In this document: positions 16,118-25,191 of the stretch, in pieces
How positions within the stretch are numbered: position 1 is the stretch's first letter
Layout: each line of letters opens with the position of its first letter
NCBI GenBank assembly: GCA_035444405.1
Contig: DAOMOP010000012.1
Location: 1 to 45,261, forward strand
Reading direction: 5' to 3'
Length of the DNA: 45,261 nucleotides
Origin: DAOMOP01 sp035444405
GTDB taxonomy: Bacteria > Pseudomonadota > Gammaproteobacteria > Burkholderiales > Rhodocyclaceae
Notes under the pieces: model-generated
Database searches by the model: none
Seen by the model: the letters and a program-made list of their open reading frames with translations, nothing else
Told to the model about the DNA's origin: nothing
Position numbers and translations under genes: made by a program

Positions 16118-17530
16118 CTAACGCCCTTGGGGCGCGTGGGAGGCCGAGACGGCATCGCGTACCGGCAGCGTCAGCGTCACGCGCAGGCCCGGCGCGTTGT
16201 CTTCCAACGCCAATGCGGCGCCGTGCAGGCGGGCGACCTCGACGACCAGGCTCAGGCCGAGGCCGTTGCCGGGGATGCCGGCACAACCGTCGCCGCGCGC
16301 GAACGGCGCCAGCAGGCGTTCGCGGGCTTGCGCCTCGATGCCGGGTCCGGTGTCGGCGACCGTCGCGACCGCCCGACCGGCACTCTGCGCGACGCTCACC
16401 CGCACCGAGCCGCCGGCCGGCGTGAACTTCATCGCGTTGTCGAGCAGGTTCACCAGGGCCTGCGCAAGCAGTTGCCGGTGGCCGAAGACCGCGACCGGCG
16501 CCGGTGCGAGCACCTCGAGACTCACGCTGCGCGCCTCGCTCACCGGCTCGTACAGCTCGGCCGCCTCGGCCGCCAGCGCGGCGAGGTCGAGGACTTCCAT
16601 CTGCCCGCGCAGCAGGCCGAAGCGCGCCTGCGTGATCGTCATCACGGCACCGAACACGGTCAGCACGCGATCGGTCTCGAGCAGCGCCTTCTGCAACGCA
16701 TCACGGTAGCGCTCCGCATCGGGCGGACCGGCCAGTGCGGTGTCGACGGCAGCGCGCAGGCGCGTGAGCGGGGAGCGCAGCTCGTGCGCGATGTTGTCGC
16801 TCATCGTCCGCATGCCCTCGACGAGCTGCTCGATGCGCCCGAGCATGCGGTTGAGCTGGATGGCGAGGCGGTCGAGCTCGTCGCCGGTGCCGGACACGAC
16901 GATGCGCTCGGACATGTGACCGTCCACGATGCGCGCGCAGGTGTCGGCGATTGCCTCCATGCGTCGCAGCACCGCGCGACTGATGAGAAAGCCGCCGGCC
17001 ACGCCGAGCAGCAGGGTCGCCGCCAGCCCCCAGGCGAGCGCGTCGGTGACCAGGCGCTGGGCGCGGGCGCGGCGGTCGATGCTGTGGGCGACGAGCAGCC
17101 GCCCGCCGTCGGGCAGGACAAGGACGTGTGCGCGATACAGGCGCGGGCCCGACGTGCCCTCGCCGGGGTCGTCCAGGATGAACTCGAGCCTGCCTCCGGC
17201 CTCGCTACGCGTCGCGGGCCATTGTGCGAGATTGCCGGCTACCGGCTGCAACGCCTTGTCGACGAGCAGATAGGCACTGTTGGCGCTCGTGGTCGGGTCG
17301 ACGCTGCGCGCACGCACCACCTCGATCAGCCCGGCCGATCCGAGGCGACGATGCACCTCCTGCAGGCTCGCGAGCTCGGTCTGCAGCGTGACTTCGATCT
17401 CGCGATCGACGGCCCGTACGGTGGCGTCGTAGATGAAGCCGAGCAACAGCGCGACCGACACGCAGAAGACCAGCGTGTAGAGCGCCGCGAAGCGGACCGT
17501 CGAGGTCCTGGCGAGCCTAGCGATGTGCAC
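16118..17530 (-). CDS. Sensor histidine kinase
   Basis: 470 residues, overlapping the regulator's end by 14 bp. Two membrane helices (about 14-36 and 165-185) flank a periplasmic sensor of about 130 residues. HAMP follows (ISRAVLRRMEAIADTCARIV), then H-box MRTMSDNIAHELRSPLTRLR, N box (LVNLLDNAMKFTPAGG), G1 (VADTGPGIEA), G2 (GNGLGLSLVVEVARLHG). The form resembles CusS/HprS-type kinases with SDNIAHELRSPL, often tied to metal or oxidative stress, but no Cys/His-rich sensor is seen. Cotranscribed with the regulator; divergent from the TTHB210-like gene. Confidence 0.88.
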   Translation of the reverse strand: MHIARLARTSTVRFAALYTLVFCVSVALLLGFIYDATVRAVDREIEVTLQTELASLQEVHRRLGSAGLIEVVRARSVDPTTSANSAYLLVDKALQPVAGNLAQWPATRSEAGGRLEFILDDPGEGTSGPRLYRAHVLVLPDGGRLLVAHSIDRRARAQRLVTDALAWGLAATLLLGVAGGFLISRAVLRRMEAIADTCARIVDGHMSERIVVSGTGDELDRLAIQLNRMLGRIEQLVEGMRTMSDNIAHELRSPLTRLRAAVDTALAGPPDAERYRDALQKALLETDRVLTVFGAVMTITQARFGLLRGQMEVLDLAALAAEAAELYEPVSEARSVSLEVLAPAPVAVFGHRQLLAQALVNLLDNAMKFTPAGGSVRVSVAQSAGRAVATVADTGPGIEAQARERLLAPFARGDGCAGIPGNGLGLSLVVEVARLHGAALALEDNAPGLRVTLTLPVRDAVSASHAPQGR

Positions 17531-18194
17531 CGAGCATGTACCCTGCGCCGCGCACGGTGTGCAGCAGCGGTTTGTCGAAGCCGTGGTCGATCTTTTGGCG
17601 CAGGCGGCTGATGTGCACGTCGATCACGTTGGTCCGCGGGTCGAAGTGGTAGTCCCACACGCTCTCGAGCAGCATCGTGCGCGTGACGAGCTGGTCGTGG
17701 TGGCGCATCAGATACTCGAGCAACAGGAACTCGCGCGGCTTGACGTCGATCGCCCTGCCGGCACGCGTGACTCGGCGGCTGGACGGATCGAGCTCGAGAT
17801 CTTCGACGCGCAACACGGTGCCCCAACCCCCGCCGGCGTTGCGCCGAGCGAGCGCGTCGATACGCGCGACGAGTTCGGCGAACACGAACGGCTTGGCCAG
17901 ATAGTCGTCCGCACCGGCCCGCAGTCCGAGCACGCGATCGTCCACCTTGCCGAGCGCGCTCAGCACCAGCACCGGCGTGCCCATGCCTTGTGCCCGCATC
18001 CGGTGCACCAGCTCCAGTCCGTCGATGCCGCCCAGCATGCGGTCGAGGACGATCACGTCGTAATGCTCGCTGCCGGCGAGAAAGCCGCCGTCGGCCGCGT
18101 TGAGCGCGTGATCGACGACATGCCCGCTTTCGCGCAGGCCCTTGCAGACGTAGGCAGCGGTCTGTGGGTCGTCCTCGACGATCAGGATGCGCAT
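17517..18194 (-). CDS. OmpR-family response regulator
   Basis: 225 residues from ATG 18194 (RILIVEDDPQTAAYV). The phospho-acceptor D51 lies in VIVLDRMLGGIDGLEL, where Gly replaces the usual Pro of the MLPG loop. LSALGKV replaces the common LTAR-D loop, and DDYLAKPF carries the conserved Lys. C-terminal winged helix (LKPREFLLLEYLMRH-like, NVIDVHISRLRQKID, VRGAGYMLG). The LSAL and RMLGG forms are typical of a CusR-neighbouring subgroup with heavy-metal-style kinases. Likely binds the ATTAAA-N5-GTAATG promoter module in the divergent region. Confidence 0.9.
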   Translation of the reverse strand: MRILIVEDDPQTAAYVCKGLRESGHVVDHALNAADGGFLAGSEHYDVIVLDRMLGGIDGLELVHRMRAQGMGTPVLVLSALGKVDDRVLGLRAGADDYLAKPFVFAELVARIDALARRNAGGGWGTVLRVEDLELDPSSRRVTRAGRAIDVKPREFLLLEYLMRHHDQLVTRTMLLESVWDYHFDPRTNVIDVHISRLRQKIDHGFDKPLLHTVRGAGYMLGAHR

Positions 18195-18379
18195 GGCATG
18201 GCGCCCGAGGCGAATCTTTCGACAGCCGGAACCGCTCGGGGACAAGGCGACTGCGCCCGGCCACACGCCGCGCCGCGATCCGGTGCTCCTCCCCTGGCGG
18301 CATCGTCAATATAGCAGCCGGACGCAGGTGACGCTGCGCTCTGCGCCGCGGCGAGCGCCCGAAGCGGTGAGGCCTCCAG

Positions 18380-18434
18380 ATTAAAAAGCTGTAATGATGC
18401 GTAAAGCTCCCGTTCATGGGCGCGCCGGTAGAGT
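18380..18434 (+). promoter_or_regulatory. Promoter module A (phased half-sites, -10) before the TTHB210-like gene
   Basis: ATTAAA (18380-18385), five bases, GTAATG (18391-18396), then GTTCATGGG ending at 18420 and a TAGAGT hexamer at 18429-18434. Module B at 19519 repeats these elements at identical spacing. The half-sites are 11 bp apart, as for OmpR-family regulators; the divergent regulator gene starts 186 bp away. The gene starts at 18501. The rest of 18195-18500 holds no other feature. Confidence 0.5.
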
Positions 18435-18500
18435 GGCCGTGACGTGCGGAGGCAATGCGGTTCGCAGGCAATCCCTCGTCCCATCCCAGGAGAAGCAATC

Positions 18501-19367
18501 ATGAAAGTCACAATTCGCCCAGCACTGGTCGCCGCGACGGTTGTCCTCGGCGCGAGCGCGCCATGGGCACTGGCATCACCCCCGGCGCCTTTGGCCCAGG
18601 CCACGCAGCCGGCCAAGTCGTCGCCGCAACTCGCCCAGGCGGGCGCCACGGCGGTGCAACGAGCGCAGACTGCGGCGGCGACAACCCATGAGGGCAGGGG
18701 CGTCGCGATCGGGCAGGGCGAGGCCCGCACCATCGTCAGGACCGACGATCAGGGCCGTGTCGCCGCGATTGGCGTGGTCATGACGCCGGGCACGCTGGAA
18801 GGCCTGCCCGAGACGCCCTCCGACGGTGCGCATTTCGTGACCTACGCCCTGCCGATGCCGGCGGGCGCGCCGCAGACGGTGGTCGATCACGTCGAGATCA
18901 ACTGGGAACCGCATGGCCATCCGCCGTCCGGCGTCTATGACATTCCACATTTCGACTTCCACATCTACGTCGTGTCGGAAGACGAGCAGCGGCGGGTGAG
19001 CTTCGACAGCGACCAGGACTCCGCCCGGCCGGAGCAGCAGCCAGCAGCCGAGCTCCTGGCCGCGGGCTATGCCGTTCCGCCGGGGACGGCGGTGCCGCAG
19101 ATGGGCGTGCACGCCATCGATCGGTCGGGGCCGGAGTTCAACGGCCAGCCGTTCACGGCCACCTTCATCTACGGCTACTATGACGGGCGGCTGACCTTCG
19201 TCGAGCCGATGGCGTCGCTGGACTTTCTGAAGACCAAGCCGTCCTTTTCCGCGCCCGTCGCCCGCCCCGCCGCCTACAGCGTGGCCGGCCTCTATCCTTC
19301 TGCCTATACGGTGAAATACGACCCGGCTCGTGACGTTTACGAGATCACTCTGGACGAGCTGAGATAG
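18501..19367 (+). CDS. Secreted TTHB210-like (DUF5602) protein
   Basis: 288 residues. AGGAGAAG precedes ATG 18501. Signal peptide to about ALA-S (KVTIRPALVAATVVLGASAP), a low-complexity Ala/Gln linker of 45 residues, then a beta-rich domain: HFVTYALPMPAGAPQTVVDH, VEINWEPHGHPPSGVYD, IPHFDFHIYVVSEDEQRRV. The motif H-x-x-INWEPHGHPP...PHFDFHIY is the signature I associate with TTHB210-like proteins, with clustered His/Asp/Glu likely to bind metal. The C-terminal part repeats beta strands (FTATFIYGYYDGRLTFVEPM). Function unknown; envelope metal or stress role suggested by the divergent two-component system. Confidence 0.8.
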   Translation: MKVTIRPALVAATVVLGASAPWALASPPAPLAQATQPAKSSPQLAQAGATAVQRAQTAAATTHEGRGVAIGQGEARTIVRTDDQGRVAAIGVVMTPGTLEGLPETPSDGAHFVTYALPMPAGAPQTVVDHVEINWEPHGHPPSGVYDIPHFDFHIYVVSEDEQRRVSFDSDQDSARPEQQPAAELLAAGYAVPPGTAVPQMGVHAIDRSGPEFNGQPFTATFIYGYYDGRLTFVEPMASLDFLKTKPSFSAPVARPAAYSVAGLYPSAYTVKYDPARDVYEITLDELR

Positions 19368-19386
19368 GCGGGGTTCGCCGATCGCG

Positions 19387-19420
19387 CGTGCGCCACCGAC
19401 GGTGCACGCGCCGGCGCACG
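19387..19420. terminator. Inverted repeat after the TTHB210-like gene
   Basis: CGTGCGCC (19387-19394) and GGCGCACG (19413-19420) form a perfect 8-bp stem around 18 bases, 20 bp after the stop at 19367. No T-run follows, so factor-independent termination is doubtful. The stretch 19421-19518 shows no gene that I can support. Confidence 0.4.
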
Positions 19421-19518
19421 AACTCGAGCCCGATGAGCGCGGCGGCGCAGGGCGGCACGAAGCGCCACCGCAAGATGAGCCCGCCGCGCATCGGCGGGGC
19501 CTCCTGCGGTGGCGGTGG

Positions 19519-19573
19519 ATTAACGAACTGTAATGAAACAACAAGATTCTGCTCATGGGTGGGCTCTCAGAAT
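19519..19573 (+). promoter_or_regulatory. Promoter module B, orphaned copy of module A
   Basis: ATTAAC (19519-19524), five bases, GTAATG (19530-19535), CTCATGGG ending 19559, then CAGAAT at 19568-19573. Each element sits at the same offset as in module A (49 bp from the first half-site to the -10). No intact plus-strand gene follows; downstream sequence is the opposite strand of a P-type ATPase tail, so the gene it served appears lost. Confidence 0.5.
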
Positions 19574-19614
19574 GGTCCTTGGTGGGGACGCGGAGCGATC
19601 CGCACGCGACCCTT

Positions 19615-19753
19615 GGCTGCGGCAGATGAAGACGTTGATCGACTGCATCAGCACGATCGCAACCAGACAGGCGGTGGTCGCCTGCAGGTAGAGCGGGTCG
19701 TCGGTCGCGAACGGCGTGCCGGGCCGCCAGCCGCCGCCGTGCAGCACGCGCAC
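19615..19753 (-). pseudogene. P-type cation ATPase C-terminal remnant
   Basis: About 45 residues matching only the last membrane helices of a P-type ATPase: GGGWRPGTPFATDDPLYLQ then ATTACLVAIVLMQSINVFICRS. The DDPLYLQATTACL...VNVFLCRS segment is typical of proteobacterial cation ATPases. Homology stops at CRS, where unrelated sequence running to module B begins. It lies just after the DUF202-like gene on the same strand. Clearly a fragment of a gene normally near 900 residues. Confidence 0.65.
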
Positions 19754-19766
19754 CGCCGCGACGCAC

Positions 19767-20180
19767 TCATCGCAACAGCTCCGTGATCAGCCGGGAGCCG
19801 TTCTTGAGCTGCGCGATGTGGCGGTCGACCACATGGATTCTGTGCAGGGCACGCACGATCAGGTAGACGGCCAACAGCGTCAGCGCGGCAGAGATGGCCA
19901 GCACCGGCACGAGAAAATGCAGTACGTCCATCGTGCCATAGAGCCGCGAAGTCGCGATCAGCACGCTCAGCACGGACAACGGCAGCGCGAGGATTGCGAT
20001 GCCGGTGCGCAGCACCGACAGCGACGTGCGCTTTTCGGCCAGCAGCAGCTGGATCTCGTTGAAGAGCAGCGTGCCGGTGCCGCCCTCTGGGCCATCGCCG
20101 ATTTCTCGCGGAAACGTGTCCAAGTCGCTTGCCCCAATGATCGTCGCGTGGGATGCGCACCCGCCCGGTGCGCGAGGCAT
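19767..20180 (-). CDS. DUF202-like membrane protein
   Basis: 137 residues from ATG 20180 (GGGAAAG upstream); TTG at 20123 (reading LDTFPREIG) is a credible shorter start, since homology begins there. Core: LLFNEIQLLLAEKRTSLSVL then RTGIAILALPLSVLSVLIA, the AEKRTxLxxLRTG signature of DUF202, then a second helix (FLVPVLAISAALTLLAVYLI) and a basic tail. Small inner-membrane protein of unknown role. A P-type ATPase tail follows immediately, and related DUF202 proteins may sit beside such ATPases. Confidence 0.65.
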   Translation of the reverse strand: MPRAPGGCASHATIIGASDLDTFPREIGDGPEGGTGTLLFNEIQLLLAEKRTSLSVLRTGIAILALPLSVLSVLIATSRLYGTMDVLHFLVPVLAISAALTLLAVYLIVRALHRIHVVDRHIAQLKNGSRLITELLR

Positions 20181-20547
20181 GCCGCTTTCCCGCCAGCGGC
20201 AAGAATGCGGGCCTTCCACTCAGAATGGGTCGGTATCGACCGCGATGCAAGGGCATTGAAGCCGAACGATATCGACGCCGAAGGCCGCCAGGGACGTCGC
20301 GCCCGAGACCGGCCTTTCGGTGGCCGTTCGCGGGCAACGCTTCTGCGAGGTGCGGCGCCGGGGCCGCGCATTGTGCGGCCGCCGCAGCTATTCTGAACGT
20401 ATGCCAGCGTGCGATCCGGGTAGCCCGAATCGGGCCACGGGATCCCGATTGCGGTGCGGGCGCAGCGCATGAATGTTGTGCCGCCCGTGCTGCCGCTTTG
20501 CGACGCCGCTTGTCGAACGAATTTTCCGATCACGGAGGAATGCAGCG
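20181..20547. other. Divergent intergenic region
   Basis: 367 bp between the DUF202-like and DUF4389 starts. I see no gene, repeat or clear operator. A GGAGGAAT ribosome site for the DUF4389 gene lies near the right end. Confidence 0.35.
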
Positions 20548-20850
20548 ATGACCGAGCCGACCCCGACACCCGCTTCCGAAGTGCCTGCGCCGCCGCCCAA
20601 TCTGTGGCTGCACGGCCTGTTCATGCTCGTTCTCGTCGTGCTGGTGCAATTGGCGCAGACGATCCTCGGCCTGTGCGCCGTGTTCCAGTTCTGCTGGATG
20701 TTGTTCGCGAAGGAACGCAACGCGAGGGTCGCCCGCTTCGGTGCAGGGCTTGCCCACTGGCTGGCGGTGACTGCGCGCTTCGTCACGGGCGGGGCGGACG
20801 AGCGGCCCTTCCCGTGGTCGGCGTGGGAGGGCGCGCCGCCCGAGCGGTAG
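20548..20850 (+). CDS. DUF4389 membrane protein
   Basis: 100 residues from ATG 20548, preceded by GGAGGAATGCAGCG. A proline-rich cytoplasmic start is followed by two hydrophobic segments (LHGLFMLVLVVLVQLAQTIL, GLCAVFQFCWMLFAKERNAR) and a conserved end: FGAGLAHWLAVTARFVTGG, then PFPWSAW. This LA.Y/W...RFVTG..PFPW pattern marks DUF4389. Role unknown. It lies 11 bp before the first P-type ATPase pseudogene, and such proteins may accompany cation pumps. Confidence 0.8.
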   Translation: MTEPTPTPASEVPAPPPNLWLHGLFMLVLVVLVQLAQTILGLCAVFQFCWMLFAKERNARVARFGAGLAHWLAVTARFVTGGADERPFPWSAWEGAPPER

Positions 20851-20861
20851 GCCGACAGCCA

Positions 20862-22950
20862 GTGAGCGGCCCGAACCCGCAGCCATCGCCGCACGCGGCC
20901 CACGGCCTCGCCGAGACCGAGGCGGCGCAGCGGCTCGCGCGCGACGGCCCGAATCTGATGCCGGAGGCGCAACCGAAGTCGCTTGCCGCGATTGCGCTCG
21001 GAGTGCTGGCCGAGCCGATGTTGCTGATGCTGCTCGTCGCCGGCGGGACGTATCTGGCGCTCGGTGACCGTGCCGAAGCGATCTTCTTGCTGAGCTTCGT
21101 GTTCGTCGTGATCGGCATCACTTTCGTGCAGGAGCGCAGGACGCAGCGTGCGCTCGAGGCGCTGCGCGAGCTGTCCTCGCCGCGCGCGCTGGTGATCCGC
21201 GACGGCGTCGAACGGCGCATCGCCGGGCGCGACGTGGTGCGGGGCGACCTGCTGGTGCTGCGCGAGGGCGACCGGATCGCCGCCGATGCGCGCCTTCGCG
21301 AAGGGCAGCTGACGATCGACGAATCCATCCTGACCGGCGAGGCGGTGCCGGCGCTGAAATTTCCGCCGGATGCCGCGCAAGTCCGGCCGGGTGAGGGCGG
21401 CGAGGCGGGTTCGGGCGTGTTTGCGGGCACGGAGGGGAGGTCGGGGAAATCGGGCAGGGCCGGCGTGAGGGAGTCGAGAGGTTCGATGGGCTCGGCGGGC
21501 TCGACCGGCTCGAGGAGCCGGGGGGCGACGGCCGCGGCGGTGCGGCGGGCTTCGACCGCTTCGACGCCTCGGGCGTGAACGGGGCCACCAGAGAGCTGCC
21601 GGAACGGTTTCACGAGCTGGTCGAATTCGCGATGCTCGCCACGCCCGTCGATCCGTTCGATCCGATGGAAAAGGCGGTCGGTGCGTTCGGGCGGCGCTGG
21701 CTCGCCGGCACCGAGCACGTCTGTGCCACCTGCCGCGCGACGCGCTTGTATCGATCCGGGCCGAGGTCGAGCGAATGGCCGCACGCGGCCTGCGCGTGAT
21801 CGCGGTGGCGCGCGGACAGTGGCCGGCCAGTCAGCACGATTTCGATTTCACCTTCCTCGGCCTGCTCGGCTTCGCGGACCCGCCACGCCCCGAGGTGGCC
21901 GCAGCGATTGCCGAATGCCGTGCGGCCGGCGTGCGCGTGATCATGATGACCGGCGACCACCCGGCGACCGCGCAGGCGATCGCACGGCGGGTCGGCCTGA
22001 GCGAGCGCCCGACGGTATTGACCGGCCAGGAGTTGGCCAGTGTCGACGACGAGGCATTGCGCGCGCGGCTGGCGACGGCGGACCTGTGCGCGCGCCTGCA
22101 GCCCGAGCACAAGCTGCGCCTGGTGCGCCTGTTGCAGGCCAACGGCGAGGTCGTCGCGATGACCGGCGACGGCGTCAATGACGCGCCGGCGCTCAGGGCG
22201 GCCGATGTCGGCATCGCGATGGGCGAGCGCGGCACCGACGTCGCGCGCGAGGCGGCCGCGCTGGTGCTGCTCGACGATAGTTTCGCGAGCATCACCGCGG
22301 CGCTGCGACAGGGGCGGCGCATCTACGACAATCTGTGCAAGGCCACGCGCTTCGTGTTCGCGGTGCATGTGCCGGTGATCGCGCTGGCGCTGGTGCCGGC
22401 GCTGCTGGCCTGGCCGGTGCTGCTGTTGCCGGTGCATATCGTGCTGTTGCAGTTCGTGATCGACCCGGCCTGCTCGATCGTGTTCGAGGCCGAGCCGGAA
22501 GCCGGGGACATCATGACCCGGCCGCCCCGCGCGCTGACCGACACGCCGTTCGGGCTCGCCAACGGCGCGCTCGCGCTGGTGCAGGGCGCGGGCATCGCGG
22601 CGATTCTGTTGGCCGGCCATGCGTGGGCGCTCGCACAGGGGTGGCCGGCCGGGGAGGGCCGGCTGGCGGTGTTCGCGCCATTGATGTGCGCGGTGTTCGT
22701 GCTGATCGGCGCGAGTCGCGATCCGGCGCGGCCGGCGCTCGTGGCGGTGCGGCACAATCCGTGGATCGGGCGGCTGTTCGCGGTGATGGCTGCGGTGCTG
22801 ATGGCGGTGGTCTTCGTGCCGCCGCTGCCACGGATCCTGGGCCTGGCGGCGCCTTCTGCAGCCGGGTTCGCACTGGCTGCGCTCCTCGTGCTGGTGTGCG
22901 GCGTATGGCTGGAGGGCTTGCGGTGGATGACGCGCAGAGCGGCACGGTGA
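20862..22950 (+). pseudogene. P-type cation-transporting ATPase with two internal deletions
   Basis: Starts at GTG 20862. Frame 1 holds the N-terminus, first membrane pair and actuator domain (LTIDESILTGEAVP; TGEA replaces TGES). Near 21430 a G-rich tract intervenes and the frame changes; the text resumes as RELPERFHELVEFAMLATPV and DPFDPMEKAVGAFG (nucleotide-binding domain). A second break near 21715 leads to another frame with MAARGLRVIAVARG, MMTGDHPATAQAIA and MTGDGVNDAPALRAADVG, and the C-terminal helices. Lost: helices 3-4, the DKTGT phosphorylation loop, and the KGA nucleotide motif. It cannot pump ions. The last codons overlap the next ATPase gene. Confidence 0.8.
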
Positions 22951-25010
22951 GTCCGCCCGCACCGGACGCCGTTCCCGACGCATTCTGGGCCTGGCCGCTC
23001 GAACGGCTCGCGCACGGGCTCGAGCTGACTTCTCCGGAAGCCGGATTGACTTCCCTCGCGGCGCAGGCACGTCTGGCCGAGCACGGCGGCAAGCAACTCG
23101 TGAAGGCGCGCCGCTCGGACGTGCCGGCGCTCCTCGCCCGCCAGTTCCGCTCGCCGATCGTGCTGATCCTGATGGCCGCCGCCTTGCTTGCATTCGCGGT
23201 GCACGATCACACCGACGCGATGATCATCCTTGCGATCGTGTTCGCCAGCGCCGGCCTCGGCTTCCGCCAGGAGTACCGCGCCACGCGCGCGGTCGAGCGC
23301 TTGCTGGAACTGGTCGAGCTCCATGCGGACGTGCTGCGTGACGGCGCGACGGTGTCGATCCCGGCCGACGAGGTCGTGCCCGGCGACGTCGTCGTGCTCG
23401 CCGCCGGCGACTGCGTGCCGGGTGACTGCCGGCTGCTCGCATCGCGCGACCTCTTCGTCGACGAGGCGAGCCTGACCGGCGAATCCTTTCCGGTCGAGAA
23501 GCACGTCGGCGAGCTGCCGGCCCACACGCCGCTGGCCGCGCGCAGCAACGCGCTCTTTCTTGGCACCCACGTCGTGAGCGGCAAGGCGCAGGCGCTGGTG
23601 GTCCGCATCGGGCGCGATACGCACTACGGCGCGATCGCCGAGCGGCTGCGCGTGCGCCCCGCCGAGACCGAGTTCGAGCTCGGCGTGCGCCACTTCGGCG
23701 CGTTCCTGATGCGCGTGACACTGCTCTTGGTGGTCGGCATCTTCGCGATCAACGTGTGGCTCGAGCGCCCGGTCATCGAAGCGTTCCTGTTCGCGCTCGC
23801 GCTCGCGGTCGGACTGACGCCCGAGATGCTGCCGGCGATCATCAGCGTCACGCTCGCCAACGGCGCGCGCCACATGGCCGCGCGCAAGGTGATCGTCAAG
23901 CGGCTGGCGTCGATCGAGAATTTCGGCAGCATGGACGTGCTGTGCACCGACAAGACCGGCACGCTCACCGAGGGGCATATGCGCCTCGACGGCGCGCTCG
24001 ACGTCGCCGGCGCCGACAGCGCGGCGGTGCTGCGCCTGGCGGCGATCAACGCGTGGTTCCAGACCAGCTTCCGCAACCCGATCGACGAGGCGATCCGCGC
24101 CGCCGCGCCGCGCGAGCGGGCCGACGCGGTGCTGCTCGACGAGATTCCCTATGACTTCGTGCGCAAGCGCTTGAGCATCCTGGCGCGCATCGACGGCGAG
24201 GCGGTGCTCGTCGTCAAGGGCGCCGTCGCGCAGGTGCTCGAGGCCTGTGCGACGGTCGAGCTGACGGACGGCACGACGGTCGCGCGCGAAGACGTCGAGG
24301 CCGACATCGCCGAGCGGGTGTCGGCGTTCGCGGCGCGGGGCCTGCGCACGCTGGCCGTCGCGACGCGACGCCTGCCCGGGCGCGAGGGGCGCACCACCTT
24401 CGCGAACACGATGAAATACGTCTTCATGGCGACCAGCGCGAACTTCGGCAACATGTTCAGCGTGGCCGGCGCATCGCTGTTCCTGCCCTTTCTGCCGCTG
24501 CTGCCCAAGCAGATTTTGCTCAACAACCTCCTCACCGACATTCCGGCGATGGCCTTGTCGACCGACCGCGTCGACGCCGACTGGATCGAGCGCCCACGGC
24601 GCTGGAACGTGCGCTTCGTGCGCGACTACATGCTGAGCTTCGGACTGTTGAGCTCGGTGTTCGATTTCCTCACCTTCGCGGTGCTGCTGCTCGTGCTGCA
24701 CGCGTCGCCGGAGCTCTTTCGCAGCGCCTGGTTCGTCGAGTCGGTGGTGTCGGCGACGCTGATCGTGCTGGTGATCCGCACGCGGCAGCCGTTCGCGCGC
24801 TCGCGTCCGTCGCGCGCACTCGCGCTCGCGACGCCGGCGGTCGCCGCGGTGGCGGTGGCGCTGCCGTACACGGCGCTCGCAGCGCCGTTCGGCTTCGTCG
24901 CGTTACCGCCGTCATTCCTCGCCGCGCTGGCGCTGATCGTGCTCGCCTATCTGGCCGCAGCGGAGTTGCTGAAGCGGCGCTTCTTCGGCAATCATCGCAA
25001 GGTCTCCTGA
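22923..25010 (+). pseudogene. P-type Mg2+/cation ATPase (MgtA-like) with in-frame deletion of the P-domain hinge
   Basis: 695 residues from GTG 22923 (GGAGGG upstream; GTG 22947 is an alternative). Present: cation-ATPase N-terminus, helices 1-4, VDEASLTGESFPVEKHV, ALAVGLTPEMLPAIISVTLA (MgtA-like), phosphorylation site VLCTDKTGTLTEGHM, FDFVRKRLS-type region (IPYDFVRKRLSILARIDG), VVKGAVAQVLEACA. Then LRTLAVATRRLPGREG joins directly to RTTFANTMKYVFMATSANFG, which in MgtA lies some 170 residues later. The TGD and GDGxNDxP motifs are missing although the frame is intact. MgtA proteins have about 900 residues. It may be expressed but should not complete the catalytic cycle. Confidence 0.75.
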
Positions 25011-25191
25011 AGATGTGGGCAAGGTCCTGGAGGCGGTTAATGCCGGTGGCGGTGCGGGCTCCCCGAGGCAGGCCGGGACGCGGCCCCGCGCGGGACCGCA
25101 CGACGCGTGGCAGCAGGATCCGCCTGCAGCGAGGTGTACCTCCGTCGCAGCTCGACGCCGTGTGGGCAGGCGTTCCTGCACAAGGGCAAGC

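Noticed and set aside
19388..19786. A plus-strand gene driven by promoter module B
   Set aside because: The translation has no domain or signal and is antisense to the P-type ATPase tail.
22323..24701. A 792-codon open frame on the minus strand across the P-type ATPases
   Set aside because: It is antisense to clear ATPase motifs and its translation is rich in Arg, His and Gln without domains, a common artefact of high-GC coding DNA.
20862..25010. Functional two-part ATPase that works in trans
   Set aside because: The first gene has frameshifts and lacks helices as well as the phosphorylation loop, so decay or misassembly is far more likely.
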